Position numbers and translations under genes: made by a program
Assembly (NCBI GenBank): GCA_913055635.1
Contig: CAJXLK010000024.1
Span: 1 to 64,000 of the forward strand
From: an uncultured Bacteroidota bacterium
GTDB taxonomy: Bacteria; Bacteroidota; Bacteroidia; Bacteroidales; UBA12077
DNA: 64,000 nt
Direction of reading: 5' to 3'
In this document: positions 18,591 through 27,784 of the stretch, one piece after another
How positions within the stretch are numbered: the stretch's first letter is position 1
Layout of the letters: every line of letters begins with the position of its first letter
Notes under the pieces: model-generated
The model's database searches: none
What the model was told of the DNA's origin: nothing
What the model saw: the letters and a program-made list of their open reading frames with translations, nothing else

Positions 18591-18685
18591 TCTATATGGG
18601 GCTGGTTCTGATCTTTACTGGCTTTTTCCTCCTTTTCGTTGTGTTTTAACGGGCCGATTGGGCCATTTTGGCCGGCCCTGGCTTT

Positions 18686-18752
18686 GAACCACCCCCTTTT
18701 TGAACCACCCCCTTTTTGAACCACCCCCTTTTTGACCGGCCCTTTTTGAAGC
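18686..18752. repeat. Tandem repeat, 16 bp unit, about four copies
   Basis: GAACCACCCCCTTTTT recurs with starts at 18686, 18702, 18718, 18734 and 18748; the last two are degenerate. It lies in the 480-base gap between the chemoreceptor gene and the DUF2520 gene. Confidence 0.85.
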
Positions 18753-18800
18753 ATGCCCAGGCCTTTGAGCATGACTCCCCTGGTATTTTGTTGTCTGATA

Positions 18801-18832
18801 TTTGAATTCAACCCATCAAATGCTTTAATTTG
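18801..18832 (+). promoter_or_regulatory. Probable Bacteroidota promoter of the DUF2520-KdsC-UbiA-Maf-S46 run
   Basis: TTTG (18801-18804), 20 bases, then TTAATTTG (18825-18832), one mismatch from TAnnTTTG. Transcription would begin about 10 bases before the ATG at 18848. Confidence 0.5.
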
Positions 18833-18847
18833 TAAAAAAACATTGCT

Positions 18848-19618
18848 ATGAAGATCGTCATGCTGGGGGCCGGAAACCTGGCCACCAACCTGGGGCTGGC
18901 CCTTAAAAAGCAGGGCCATGAAATCCTCCAGGTTTACAGCCGCACCTATGATGCTGCCGAGCAGCTGGCCCGGCAAACCGTCTCGGAAGCCACCACCAGG
19001 CTGAACCGCATTGTCAGGGGAGCTGATCTGTACATCCTTTCAGTCAGTGATGATGCCATGGAAGAAGTGCTGTGGCATTTTCCCTTCCGGGATGCTTTTT
19101 TGGTGCATACCGCCGGAAGCGTTCCCATGGATATATTGAAAGGCTATGTGGATCATTGCGGGGTGGTTTATCCGTTGCAGACTTTCTCCAAAGAGCGGAC
19201 CGTCGATTTCCAGGGCATCCCCCTTTGTTTGGAAGCCAGTTCACCCGAAAAACAAAACCTGCTTGAAAAGATGGCTTACAGCTTGTCTGGAAATGTTCAT
19301 CATGTCAATTCCTACCAGCGCCAATACCTTCATGTGGCCGCAGTGTTTGCCTGCAATTTCACCAATTATATGTTTACCCAGGCTGAATCGATCCTCTACG
19401 ATAAAAACATGGCCTTTGATCTGTTGGCTCCATTGATTCGGGAGACGGTTGACAAGGCCCTGGCGGGCTCGCCGGCCCGATCCCAAACCGGACCCGCCCG
19501 CCGTGGCGATCAGCAAACCCTGCAGCGGCACTTAAATTTGCTGGCCCATTCCGATAAATTGCAAAAATTATATAGCTTTGTATCCGATGCCATTGAAGCG
19601 GAGTATAAAAGCCATTAA
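18848..19618 (+). CDS. Rossmann-fold and DUF2520 domain protein
   Basis: A 256-residue protein whose N-terminal NAD(P)-binding motif is MLGAGNLATNLGLAL (residues 4-18), resembling F420-dependent NADP reductase or pyrroline-5-carboxylate reductase folds. A DUF2520 helical domain follows from about residue 130, with HVAAVFACNFTNYM near 158-172. Family members are conserved in Bacteroidota next to a KdsC-like phosphatase, as here, but their reaction is not established. The next gene starts 11 bases downstream. It is the first gene of a five-gene, same-strand run. Confidence 0.88.
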   Translation: MKIVMLGAGNLATNLGLALKKQGHEILQVYSRTYDAAEQLARQTVSEATTRLNRIVRGADLYILSVSDDAMEEVLWHFPFRDAFLVHTAGSVPMDILKGYVDHCGVVYPLQTFSKERTVDFQGIPLCLEASSPEKQNLLEKMAYSLSGNVHHVNSYQRQYLHVAAVFACNFTNYMFTQAESILYDKNMAFDLLAPLIRETVDKALAGSPARSQTGPARRGDQQTLQRHLNLLAHSDKLQKLYSFVSDAIEAEYKSH

Positions 19619-19629
19619 AGAAGTGGACC

Positions 19630-20130
19630 ATGAGCAACTTTAAGGAAGATTTACGTACGGTTAAGGCTTTCGTTTTTGATGTGGATGGGGTCTTCACCGA
19701 CGGGAAAATTTATTTGGCCGCCAAGGACGAATTCATGCGGGCGATGAACATTAAAGATGGCTATGCCGTAAGGTATGCAGTGGCTCAGGGTTTTCCCCTG
19801 GCAATCATCTCCGGGGGCAATTCGGAAACGGTGCGTCACCGGTTTAATAAACTGGGCGTGACCGATATTTATATGAACACCCTTGATAAGCAAGATAGCC
19901 TGGAAGATTTTTACTTTCAATATGACATTGATCCAGCCTCCATATTGTATATGGGAGATGACATTCCTGATTATCAGGTAATGCAACAGTGTGGCCTGCC
20001 TACTTGCCCCTCTGATGCAGCTGAAGAAATCAAAGCCATTTCTAAGTATATATCCAACTTTAAAGGGGGTCAGGGCTGTGTGCGTGATGTAATCGAACAG
20101 GTGCTGCGCTTACAGGGGAAGTGGCTGTAA
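19630..20130 (+). CDS. kdsC: KdsC-like HAD phosphatase (probable Kdo-8-phosphate phosphatase)
   Basis: This 166-residue HAD protein has no cap domain, the usual size of KdsC, which removes phosphate from 3-deoxy-D-manno-octulosonate 8-phosphate on the way to lipopolysaccharide core. Motif I is FDVDGVFTDG (residues 15-24, nucleophile Asp16 and acid Asp18), motif II is IISGG, and motif III/IV is YMGDDIPD. The KIYLA after motif I is typical of the family. It sits in a run with DUF2520, UbiA-family and Maf genes. HAD enzymes of this class can accept related sugar phosphates, so the exact substrate is inferred. Confidence 0.87.
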   Translation: MSNFKEDLRTVKAFVFDVDGVFTDGKIYLAAKDEFMRAMNIKDGYAVRYAVAQGFPLAIISGGNSETVRHRFNKLGVTDIYMNTLDKQDSLEDFYFQYDIDPASILYMGDDIPDYQVMQQCGLPTCPSDAAEEIKAISKYISNFKGGQGCVRDVIEQVLRLQGKWL

Positions 20131-20154
20131 ATCATCAATCGGCATCCGGTAACT

Positions 20155-21108
20155 ATGTATGATTATTTCAAATTAGTACGTTATCCCAATCTGATTATTA
20201 TTGTATTGACCCAGTACCTGATGCGATGGGGCATTATGGAACCCATTCTGGGGGTCAATCAGTTTGAATTGCAACTCAGCAGTTTTCATTTTCTGCTTTT
20301 GGTCCTCTCGACCGTAACCATCACGGCAGCCGGTTATGTGATCAATGATTATTTTGATACCCACACCGATCTGTTGAACAAGCCCCGCCAGGTACTGGTC
20401 GGTACCAAAATACACCGGCGTTTTGCCATGATCTTTCACATTGTTTTGAATGTAATCGGGGTGGGCCTGGGCTTTTATATCTCTTTTCATGTCGGCATGC
20501 CCTACCTCGGGTTTGTTTTTCTTGTGGTGGTGGGATTGCTTTGGTTTTATTCGACCACCTATAAACGGCAGTTTCTCATTGGCAACCTACTGGTGGCCCT
20601 GCTTACTGCGGTGGTTCCCCTGATGGTGCCCCTTTTTGAAATACCTTTGCTGAACGTGACTTACCGCGATATTTTGATTGAACATCAAACCAATTTTATG
20701 TACCTGCTCTATTGGGTGTTGGCTTTCTCCTTCTTTGCTTTTTTGACCAATCTGATGCGTGAAATCATCAAAGATATGGAGGATTTTGAAGGCGACCGGG
20801 TCTATGGGCGCAATTCCCTGCCGGTGGTCCTGGGCATGAAGGGTTCCCGGGTTGTGGTTAATACTCTGGCGTTGAGCACTATGGCCGGGTTGGCCTATGC
20901 CTATTTTCGATTCCTTGGGGATGCCATCAGCGCCGTTTATTTTTCATTGTTTTTGTGGTTACCTTTACTATTTTTGATTATTAAAACCATCAAAGCAGAT
21001 AATAAAGGTGATTTCCGACTGCTCAGCCATATACTCAAGGGAATGATGCTGCTGGGGGTCTTATATGCTTTGGTGGCGCGATATATTATTCAAACCCAAC
21101 TCGTATGA
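20155..21108 (+). CDS. UbiA-family prenyltransferase (possibly geranylgeranylglycerol-phosphate type)
   Basis: A 317-residue polytopic membrane protein with about eight hydrophobic helices. The two Asp-rich motifs that bind prenyl diphosphate through magnesium are present: NDYFDTHTD (about residues 63-71) and DMEDFEGDR (about 206-214). UbiA enzymes attach a prenyl chain to an acceptor. Bacteroidota members in this gene context are often annotated as geranylgeranylglycerol-phosphate geranylgeranyltransferase-like, but the acceptor is not evident from the sequence. Its last four bases overlap the maf start, so the two are translationally coupled. Confidence 0.88.
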   Translation: MYDYFKLVRYPNLIIIVLTQYLMRWGIMEPILGVNQFELQLSSFHFLLLVLSTVTITAAGYVINDYFDTHTDLLNKPRQVLVGTKIHRRFAMIFHIVLNVIGVGLGFYISFHVGMPYLGFVFLVVVGLLWFYSTTYKRQFLIGNLLVALLTAVVPLMVPLFEIPLLNVTYRDILIEHQTNFMYLLYWVLAFSFFAFLTNLMREIIKDMEDFEGDRVYGRNSLPVVLGMKGSRVVVNTLALSTMAGLAYAYFRFLGDAISAVYFSLFLWLPLLFLIIKTIKADNKGDFRLLSHILKGMMLLGVLYALVARYIIQTQLV

Positions 21109-21704
21109 ATTTTTTTGAGGAGATTGGTAAATACCAGATCATACTGGGATCACAGTCACCGCGACGTCAATACTTACTCAAAGAACTGGGGTTAAAATTT
21201 GACGTCAAACTGAAACAAATGGTTCAGGAAGTTTATCCGGAGAACCTCAGCAAAGAAGAGATCCCGCTTTATCTGGCCCGCATGAAGGCCGATGCTTTCG
21301 ATGATGAGTTGAATGAAAACACCATTGTCATCACCGCCGATACGATTGTCTGGAAGGACGACAAAGTGTTGCAGAAACCCGGCGATGAGAAGGAAGCCTA
21401 TGATATATTGCGCTCCCTTTCGGGTAGGGTTCATCAGGTTTATACGGCGGTTTGCATCCGTTCGGTGAATCAGAAATCCACCTTTTCTTCCCGCACCGAT
21501 GTGTATTTTAAGGAATTGACCGATAAGGAGATCTGGTATTACATCGACAAGTATGAGCCTTATGATAAGGCCGGTGCTTATGGCATCCAGGAATGGCTGG
21601 GCTACATCGGGGTGGAAAAAATTGAAGGTTCCTTCTTTAATGTGATGGGCCTGCCGGTTCAGAAGTTGTATGTAGAGCTGAAGAAATTTCTCAATATTAC
21701 TTAA
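21105..21704 (+). CDS. maf: Maf-family nucleoside triphosphate pyrophosphatase
   Basis: A 199-residue protein with the Maf signature LGSQSPRRQYLLKELG near the N-terminus. ITADTIVW (the catalytic Asp region) and KPGDEKEAYDILRSLSGRVHQVYT are also present, as is YDKAGAYGIQEWLG. Maf proteins hydrolyse dTTP, UTP or modified pyrimidine nucleotides and are thought to clear noncanonical nucleotides or slow septation. The ATG overlaps the UbiA-family gene by four bases. Confidence 0.94.
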   Translation: MNFFEEIGKYQIILGSQSPRRQYLLKELGLKFDVKLKQMVQEVYPENLSKEEIPLYLARMKADAFDDELNENTIVITADTIVWKDDKVLQKPGDEKEAYDILRSLSGRVHQVYTAVCIRSVNQKSTFSSRTDVYFKELTDKEIWYYIDKYEPYDKAGAYGIQEWLGYIGVEKIEGSFFNVMGLPVQKLYVELKKFLNIT

Positions 21705-21719
21705 TTAAATTCCTTGATC

Positions 21720-23870
21720 ATGAAGAAGCGACATTTTTTATTGTTTTTAACAGCCCTCTTTTTGTCTGCCCAGGCCACAGCCGGGGAAGGGATGTGGATT
21801 CCCAGCCTTTTAAAGCAGTTTAACATTAAGGATATGGAAGAGGAAGGCTTTCGCCTGTCAGCTGAACAGATATACAGCATCAACCACTCCAGCCTGAAAG
21901 ATGCGGTGGTTATATTTGGAGGGGGATGCACAGGTGAGCTCATCTCCGACCAGGGCCTTTTGATTACCAATCATCATTGCGGATATGGTGCCATTCAGGA
22001 GCACAGCACCATGGAGCACAATTATCTGAAAGATGGTTTTTGGGCCGATTCCAGGGAAGAAGAGTTGTCAAATCCCGGTTTAACGGCCACCTTCCTGGTC
22101 CGCATAGAGGATGTCACCGACCGGGTGCTGGCCGATGTCACCTCCGATATGGATGAATCGCAACGCCAGCAAGTGATCGATCAGGCCATTCGTGAATTAG
22201 AACAAAAAGCCACAGAGGGCAACCATTATAAGGCCGTAACTAAGCCTTTTTATTACGGCAATGAATATTATATGTTCATTTATGAGACCTATAAGGATGT
22301 AAGACTGGTGGGGGCCCCGCCATCGTCCATTGGTAAATATGGCAAAGACCGCGACAATTGGATGTGGCCGCGTCATACCGGCGATTTTTCCCTTTTCCGG
22401 ATATACGCCGATCAGAACAATGAACCGGCTGAATATGATCCGGATAATCAGCCCTACCAGCCCAAAAAGCATCTGCCCATTTCCCTGAAGGGTTATGATA
22501 AGGGCGACTTCACCATGGTGATGGGCTATCCGGGAAGCACCCAGCAATACCTGACTTCCCATGCCGTTAAGTTGATACAGAAACACCGCGATCCCGAACG
22601 CATCGACATCCGGGATATTCGCCTGGAGGTGATGGACAAGTATATGAGCCGCAATGACTCGATCAAGCTTAAGTATGCGGCCAAACAATCGGGCGTAAGC
22701 AACTCCTGGAAAAGGTGGAAGGGTGAGATCCGTGGATTAAAGCGCATGAATGCCATTGAAAAGAAAAAGCAACTGGAGGAGCGTTTCACTGAATGGGCCC
22801 AGGGCAATCCCGTACGGCTGGATACTTACGGGGGGCTGATCGAAACATTTGATCAGACCTATCAGGATTATAAGCCCTATGCAATGGCCCGGGATTATTT
22901 CAGGGAAGCTGCCTATTACGGCATTGAGCTGATGCGCTTTGCCTCTGCATTCGATCCGTTGGCCAATACCGATCAACAGGAAAATGTTTCCCAGGCCATT
23001 AGCGAGCTGAAAGTTGATGATTTTTTCAAGGATTATGTCCCGGCCATTGACCGGGAGATCGCCCCTCAAATGCTGAAGATTTATCATAAAAACATCGATC
23101 CGCAGTTTCACCCGGATATCTTCAGCCAGATTGAACAAGATCACCAGGGCGATTTTAAGGCCTATGCCAAACAGCTCTATGAGGAATCCCTTTTTGCGGA
23201 TTCGGCCCGGGTGCATGATTTGCTGGACGATTTTCAGCTCAAAGATACATCGCGTATATTGAATGATCCTGCTTTCCGGCTTGCTGAAAGTTTCATTGAC
23301 CTTTACCGGGAGGATATCATGCCGGGGTATGAAAAATACAATGTGAAGCTCGACAGCCTGTACCGGATTTATGTAGAGGGTCTGCGCACCATGCAGGAAG
23401 ATAAGACTTTCTGGCCCGATGCCAACTTCACCATGCGGGTGGCCTATGGCGAGGTAAAAGGCTATAAACCCCGCGATGCTGTTGTTTATAAGCACCAGAC
23501 CACCCTGGAAGGGGTGATGCAAAAGAACCGTAAGGGGCTGAAGGTTTATCAGCTGCCTGATAAGCTTAAAGAACTCTACCGGAATAAACAGTATGGCCGT
23601 TATGCCAATGAAGAAGGGGAAATGCCGGTTTGCTTCATTGCTTCCAACCATACTTCCGGAGGAAACTCGGGAAGTCCGGTGATCAACGCCAACGGAGAGC
23701 TGATTGGGGTGAATTTCGACCGCAACTGGGAAGGAACCATGAGCGACATCATGTATGACCCCACCCAGTGCCGCAACATCACCCTCGATATCCGGTATCC
23801 CCTGTTTATTATCGACCATTTTGCAGAAGCCGACTGGCTGCTGGAGGAGATGACCCTGGTGGAAAACTAA
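21720..23870 (+). CDS. S46-family dipeptidyl-peptidase, DPP11-like
   Basis: A 716-residue secreted serine peptidase that releases dipeptides from the N-terminus of peptides. The ATG at 21720 opens a signal peptide (MKKRHFLLFLTALFLSAQATA). LLITNHHCGYGAIQ holds the catalytic His (85 or 86) and NSGSPVINANGELIG the catalytic Ser (650); the Asp is probably in the DNWMWPRHTGDFSLF region. At Ser+18 is Arg668 in NFDRNWEGT. In P. gingivalis DPP11 the equivalent Arg selects Asp/Glu at P1, whereas DPP7 has Gly there, so acidic specificity is likely. It supports peptide use as carbon source. It is the last gene of the run beginning at 18848, 15 bases after maf. Confidence 0.93.
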   Translation: MKKRHFLLFLTALFLSAQATAGEGMWIPSLLKQFNIKDMEEEGFRLSAEQIYSINHSSLKDAVVIFGGGCTGELISDQGLLITNHHCGYGAIQEHSTMEHNYLKDGFWADSREEELSNPGLTATFLVRIEDVTDRVLADVTSDMDESQRQQVIDQAIRELEQKATEGNHYKAVTKPFYYGNEYYMFIYETYKDVRLVGAPPSSIGKYGKDRDNWMWPRHTGDFSLFRIYADQNNEPAEYDPDNQPYQPKKHLPISLKGYDKGDFTMVMGYPGSTQQYLTSHAVKLIQKHRDPERIDIRDIRLEVMDKYMSRNDSIKLKYAAKQSGVSNSWKRWKGEIRGLKRMNAIEKKKQLEERFTEWAQGNPVRLDTYGGLIETFDQTYQDYKPYAMARDYFREAAYYGIELMRFASAFDPLANTDQQENVSQAISELKVDDFFKDYVPAIDREIAPQMLKIYHKNIDPQFHPDIFSQIEQDHQGDFKAYAKQLYEESLFADSARVHDLLDDFQLKDTSRILNDPAFRLAESFIDLYREDIMPGYEKYNVKLDSLYRIYVEGLRTMQEDKTFWPDANFTMRVAYGEVKGYKPRDAVVYKHQTTLEGVMQKNRKGLKVYQLPDKLKELYRNKQYGRYANEEGEMPVCFIASNHTSGGNSGSPVINANGELIGVNFDRNWEGTMSDIMYDPTQCRNITLDIRYPLFIIDHFAEADWLLEEMTLVEN

Positions 23871-23952
23871 CGTTTGTGAAGCATGGACGCCCCCTGGGCA
23901 TAGAAAGCAGCCTTGCCAGTTAGCCAGGGTATAAAGCATTGAAAGGGTATGA

Positions 23953-25986
23953 ATGAACAGCTTGATCCGGTGTTTGCTTTTGTGGATTTTTCTTTTTGCT
24001 GCCGTGGGGCTACAGGCTCAGCAGCAGGAGGGTTATTATATCCGTTTTGATATTAAGGATCCGCGTCAGTTGGATACCCTTACCCGGATGATCTCCATTG
24101 ATGATGTACGGGATCATACGGTCTATGCTTATGCCACAGCTTCTCAGCTGGAGGGGTTGAGGCAGGAGACCTCTTTTTCCATCACCCTTTTATCGGTTCC
24201 CGGCGGGAAGCGGAGATCATTTTCAATGGCTTCATCCCCGGGGGAGATGGCTCAGTGGGACCAATACCCCACGTATGGTTGCTATGCTGCTATGATGGAC
24301 AGTATGGCCGGGGCACATCCCGGCATCAGCCGGCTTGATACCATAGGTTCCACAGTAGAAGGGCGGCACCTGGTGGTCATGCGCATTACCGACCACCCGC
24401 ACCGGGAGGAGCCTGAACCGGAGGTTTTTTATACCAGCACCATGCATGGCAATGAAGCAGGCGGCTATGTTATGATGCTGCGCCTTATTGACACCTTGTT
24501 GTCCTCTTATGGCCAGAGTGAGCACATTACCCGTTTGATCAATCACCTGGATCTGTTCATCAATCCCAATGCCAACCCGGATGGCACCTATGCCGGGGGC
24601 GATCATACAGTGGCCGGTGCTGTGCGCTACAATGCCCGGGGGGTCGATTTGAACCGCAATTTCCCTGGCCCGGTTGCCGGGGAGCATCCCGACGGCCACT
24701 CCTGGCAGCCCGAGACCCGGGCCATGATGGATTTTGCCGCCAACCAAACGATCAACCTCTCGGTGAATTTCCACGGCGGCGCTGAGGTGGTGAATTATCC
24801 CTGGGATACCTGGTCGCGAAGCCATGTTGATGCAGCGTGGTTTCAGGATATCAGCCGTGTTTATGCCCGCAGTGTTCAGGAGAACAGCCCTGAAGGGTAT
24901 TTTGCAGGACTCTCGGACAGTGGCATCATCAATGGCTACGACTGGTATACCATCAAAGGCGGCCGGCAGGATTATATGACTTATTTCAAAGGGGCCCGGG
25001 AAGTGACCATCGAACTGACGAATACCAAAATGCCCGGGTCTCCTCTCTTAAGGAATCTATGGCGGTACAACCGGGAGGCTTTGCTTTTGTATATGGAACA
25101 GGCCCTGGATGGAATTCATGGGAGGGTCACCGGTGGCGGCGAAGATCCCCTGAAGGCCCGGCTGCATCTGTCGAATCACGATACCTGCCTCGACCGCTCC
25201 TGGATTACAACCGATCCCGAGATCGGCGATTACCACCGGCTGATCGATTCCGGCAGCTATGACCTAAAGTTCTCGGCCTTTGGCCATCGCGACAGCACCG
25301 TCACAGACCTGCGGCTTGCTCCTGACCAACCCTTGCAGCTCGATGTCAACCTCAAACCCCTTTCCAATATACCCCTGGTCATTCAGCCAGATAGCCTGAC
25401 CGGCCATATGGCAATTGAAGCACGCGATACCCTACCTCTTATCGTAGCCAATCGGGATGACCTCCCCGCGGAACTGAACCTGAGGGTGCAGGATTCGGCA
25501 CAGCATCCCTGGATCAAACCCGCCGCCCTCTCCCAAACCATCTCCCCCGCCAAAAGCGATACCTTGAATTATTTCATATCCAGCGGAAATGTTGATACCA
25601 CCCTTTCAGCCAGCATTATCCTTTCTCTGCCCAATATGAACAGTGAAATGATCGTACCGGTTAAGGTGAAAGTGGACCAGCTCCAGGGATTAAACGATCC
25701 CGTCCCCAATATACAAGCCCGCTGCTATCCCAACCCTTTTTACCAGGTGTTGAACCTGGAGCTGAACCTTTCTGCCCCCAGCCGGAAAGTGTCCGTCCAA
25801 ATCCATGATTCGCAGGGTAAACTGGTCAAGTCCACCGAAAAACAATCCCTGCCGGCCGGAAAGCACCATATATCCTTTCACTTTCATTCCGGTGAATTAT
25901 CCCAGGGCCTCTACTTCATTCGCATTATAACCCCTTCTGGCCAACTTCATCGTAAAGTCTTGCATCTTCACCCGGTTTCAGATTAA
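23953..25986 (+). CDS. M14-family zinc carboxypeptidase secreted by the type IX system
   Basis: The 677-residue protein starts with a signal peptide ending at LQAQ. The M14 domain (about 115-380) keeps the zinc ligands His165 and Glu168 in MHGNEAGG and His274 in NFHGGAE, the RNFPG substrate-pocket motif, and the catalytic Glu354 in VTIELTNTK. A short carboxypeptidase-associated beta domain and a further beta domain follow. The last 90 residues (CYPNPFYQVLNLEL ... GLYFIRIITPSGQ ... VLHL) are a type A T9SS C-terminal sorting domain. It is 82 bases after the S46 peptidase gene and probably works with it on extracellular peptides. Confidence 0.93.
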   Translation: MNSLIRCLLLWIFLFAAVGLQAQQQEGYYIRFDIKDPRQLDTLTRMISIDDVRDHTVYAYATASQLEGLRQETSFSITLLSVPGGKRRSFSMASSPGEMAQWDQYPTYGCYAAMMDSMAGAHPGISRLDTIGSTVEGRHLVVMRITDHPHREEPEPEVFYTSTMHGNEAGGYVMMLRLIDTLLSSYGQSEHITRLINHLDLFINPNANPDGTYAGGDHTVAGAVRYNARGVDLNRNFPGPVAGEHPDGHSWQPETRAMMDFAANQTINLSVNFHGGAEVVNYPWDTWSRSHVDAAWFQDISRVYARSVQENSPEGYFAGLSDSGIINGYDWYTIKGGRQDYMTYFKGAREVTIELTNTKMPGSPLLRNLWRYNREALLLYMEQALDGIHGRVTGGGEDPLKARLHLSNHDTCLDRSWITTDPEIGDYHRLIDSGSYDLKFSAFGHRDSTVTDLRLAPDQPLQLDVNLKPLSNIPLVIQPDSLTGHMAIEARDTLPLIVANRDDLPAELNLRVQDSAQHPWIKPAALSQTISPAKSDTLNYFISSGNVDTTLSASIILSLPNMNSEMIVPVKVKVDQLQGLNDPVPNIQARCYPNPFYQVLNLELNLSAPSRKVSVQIHDSQGKLVKSTEKQSLPAGKHHISFHFHSGELSQGLYFIRIITPSGQLHRKVLHLHPVSD

Positions 25987-26063
25987 AAGGCCCCTGGAAG
26001 CCCAAAAATGATTTTAAGGCCGGTGGCCATAATGGCAAGCCACTGTATTGCCCAATGTTTTGC

Positions 26064-26555
26064 TCAGTGATGGGAGGCCGGGTTGATTTGGCTGGTGTCG
26101 GGCAGTTTTTCCGAATCAACGATGTGAACCGTTTGATGCTGCATCTGGGTAATGGTGATGGGGGCTTCCTTTTGATGGGAAAACCTGGATTGGGGCGCAT
26201 GCGATATTTGTTCTGCCGAAATTTGATGAAACCCGAGGATTTGTTCCACCGGCAATCCAATGAATTGTTTTTGACCTGGTTTTGGGGAAGCATTTTTCTG
26301 CTGCTGAAGGATTAACACACAGGTGTTATGGGGATTGATGCTGACAGGGGGTACGGGAAGGGTACTGATCGGATCTAAAACGGGGGCATATCCACTGTAG
26401 AAAGGGACCACTCCGGCTAAAAAACCTGGCTGTTCCTCCATTTCCTCTACCTTTTGCCCTTCCAGAATCATCCATACCTGGCGCAGGGGAATGGCAAACT
26501 GAATATCCCCGATCCTGAACCGCAAATGAGGGACAATAGAGGCCTCTACAGCCAT
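26064..26555 (-). CDS. CheW-like domain protein
   Basis: A 163-residue protein from the ATG at 26555; a TTG extension to 26591 is less likely. The N-terminal two thirds read as a divergent CheW fold: LRFRIGDIQFAIPLRQVWMI, FLAGVVPFYSGYAPVLDP and CVLILQQ, then IGLPVEQILGF. The last 40 residues are polar and without known motif. It differs clearly from the CheW at 15497. A coupling or scaffold role in a second signalling array is possible. It is followed 255 bases on, in the upstream direction, by a LuxR-type regulator on the same strand. The M14 gene converges on it from the other side. Confidence 0.75.
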   Translation of the reverse strand: MAVEASIVPHLRFRIGDIQFAIPLRQVWMILEGQKVEEMEEQPGFLAGVVPFYSGYAPVLDPISTLPVPPVSINPHNTCVLILQQQKNASPKPGQKQFIGLPVEQILGFHQISAEQISHAPQSRFSHQKEAPITITQMQHQTVHIVDSEKLPDTSQINPASHH

Positions 26556-26810
26556 AAAGGAGCTTTTTAAAGATGGGAAACCGAGCCTCAAGTTAGTTCA
26601 TTCAAAATAAAAAGTAAAGGGTGAAGCAATCTTTTAATCAACATTGCTGGCAGTGACCTTCAAAACAGGAATAAATCAGCTGCAGGGCCCTGTTGGGTGA
26701 AATCAACCGAAAATAATCGGTGCATCTTCTGAAAGTGATTTGGCCTTTAGGGGATAAATATCAGCAGGTGATCCATTTATTCTGAACCCCCGGTAGGAAC
26801 GGTTCGAGAT

Positions 26811-27737
26811 TTAGAGCATTTTGTGGTGAACCGCATACCGGATCAGGTCGGCGGTGTTTTTGGTGCTGGTTTTATTCAGGATATTGGCCCGGTGCGATTC
26901 TACCGTCCGCTTGCTGATGTAGAGCTTTTTAGCGATCTTTTCACTGGTATAGCCTTCATAAATGAATTGCAGAATTTGCATCTCCCTCTGGGTGAGGTTA
27001 TAACCCGGTCTTCTCCTTGCTTTGTTGGAGGTTTGGGTTTGTTTGCCTCTTTGTTTCTCTCGTATATTCAGTATTCCTGACAGACCGGAAAGTGTATGGT
27101 GGATTTCACCTACCAGTATGTTGTCATCTACTGATGGCGACTTGTTTTGGCCATTCTGCTTTTCAATAAGATACTCTGCCACCAGCGGCAGATGATCCAA
27201 ATCCAGAGGCCGCCCGAATAAGCGCATATCTTTCCAGCTTGATTCCGGGGTATATATTTGAATGTCTTCCGCGTAATGGTGGATTTTCCGCTGCGAAAGC
27301 TGTTTGATGTTATCCAGAAAGGGCTTTCTCTGATCTTCCTGGATCTTTTCCGAAAGGGGATGCAGCTGTATGGAAGCCGGATGCATTTGAACCATTTTGG
27401 CAGCCGCGGGGTTGATCATTACAGGATAGATCCCATTGCTTATGATCAGGCCTATGTTCATTTCGTTTACGGTTTCTGCAAGCCATTGCACCTGATGTTG
27501 AAACCGCTTAAAACATGTTTTATCGCTGCCCTCAGGAAGATTATGGGCTAAAAGATAGGAAGATTCCGCCCCCGCATCGCCCCCGGGCTCTGTTTGCTCC
27601 AGCATGTCAAGAAACTCGCCCTCGTCTTCAACCTCTTTCACAATGTAACCTTTCTCTTCTGCCTTTTTCTTTAAACGGGTTTGATCAACATCGGGGTTCT
27701 TCAGGAGATAAATATGTGCATCGCGCTTAAGGATCAT
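26811..27737 (-). CDS. LuxR-type transcriptional regulator with PAS-like sensor region
   Basis: A 308-residue protein. The C-terminal 65 residues are a LuxR/NarL helix-turn-helix: LTQREMQILQFIYEGYTSEK, then IAKKLYISKRTVESHRANIL. The N-terminal part lacks a receiver-domain Asp pocket. Residues about 85-200 (VNEMNIGLIISNGIYPVMINPAA) resemble a PAS domain that may bind a small ligand. Because no phosphorylation site is seen, it is probably a one-component sensor. The start at 27737 is backed by a TAnnTTTG element 40 bases upstream. Its targets are unknown; the CheW-like gene downstream and the giant surface protein gene upstream are the nearest candidates. Confidence 0.88.
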   Translation of the reverse strand: MILKRDAHIYLLKNPDVDQTRLKKKAEEKGYIVKEVEDEGEFLDMLEQTEPGGDAGAESSYLLAHNLPEGSDKTCFKRFQHQVQWLAETVNEMNIGLIISNGIYPVMINPAAAKMVQMHPASIQLHPLSEKIQEDQRKPFLDNIKQLSQRKIHHYAEDIQIYTPESSWKDMRLFGRPLDLDHLPLVAEYLIEKQNGQNKSPSVDDNILVGEIHHTLSGLSGILNIREKQRGKQTQTSNKARRRPGYNLTQREMQILQFIYEGYTSEKIAKKLYISKRTVESHRANILNKTSTKNTADLIRYAVHHKML

Positions 27738-27776
27738 GTGAAATTCACAAATTCAATATTTTTTCAAATCCATACA

Positions 27777-27784
27777 CAAATCTA
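27777..27784 (-). promoter_or_regulatory. Probable -7 element for the LuxR-type gene, within a 405-bp gap
   Basis: Read on the minus strand, 27784-27777 is TAGATTTG, a full match to TAnnTTTG. No good -33 TTTG is seen at 19-21 bases. The rest of the gap to 28142 shows only a small hairpin (CAACCGG/CCGGTTG, 27913-27932) with an A-loop. Confidence 0.4.

Noticed and set aside
22737-23939. 400-codon open frame on the minus strand
   Set aside because: It lies wholly opposite the S46 peptidase gene, whose frame has clear catalytic motifs. Its sequence looks like the reverse complement of coding DNA.
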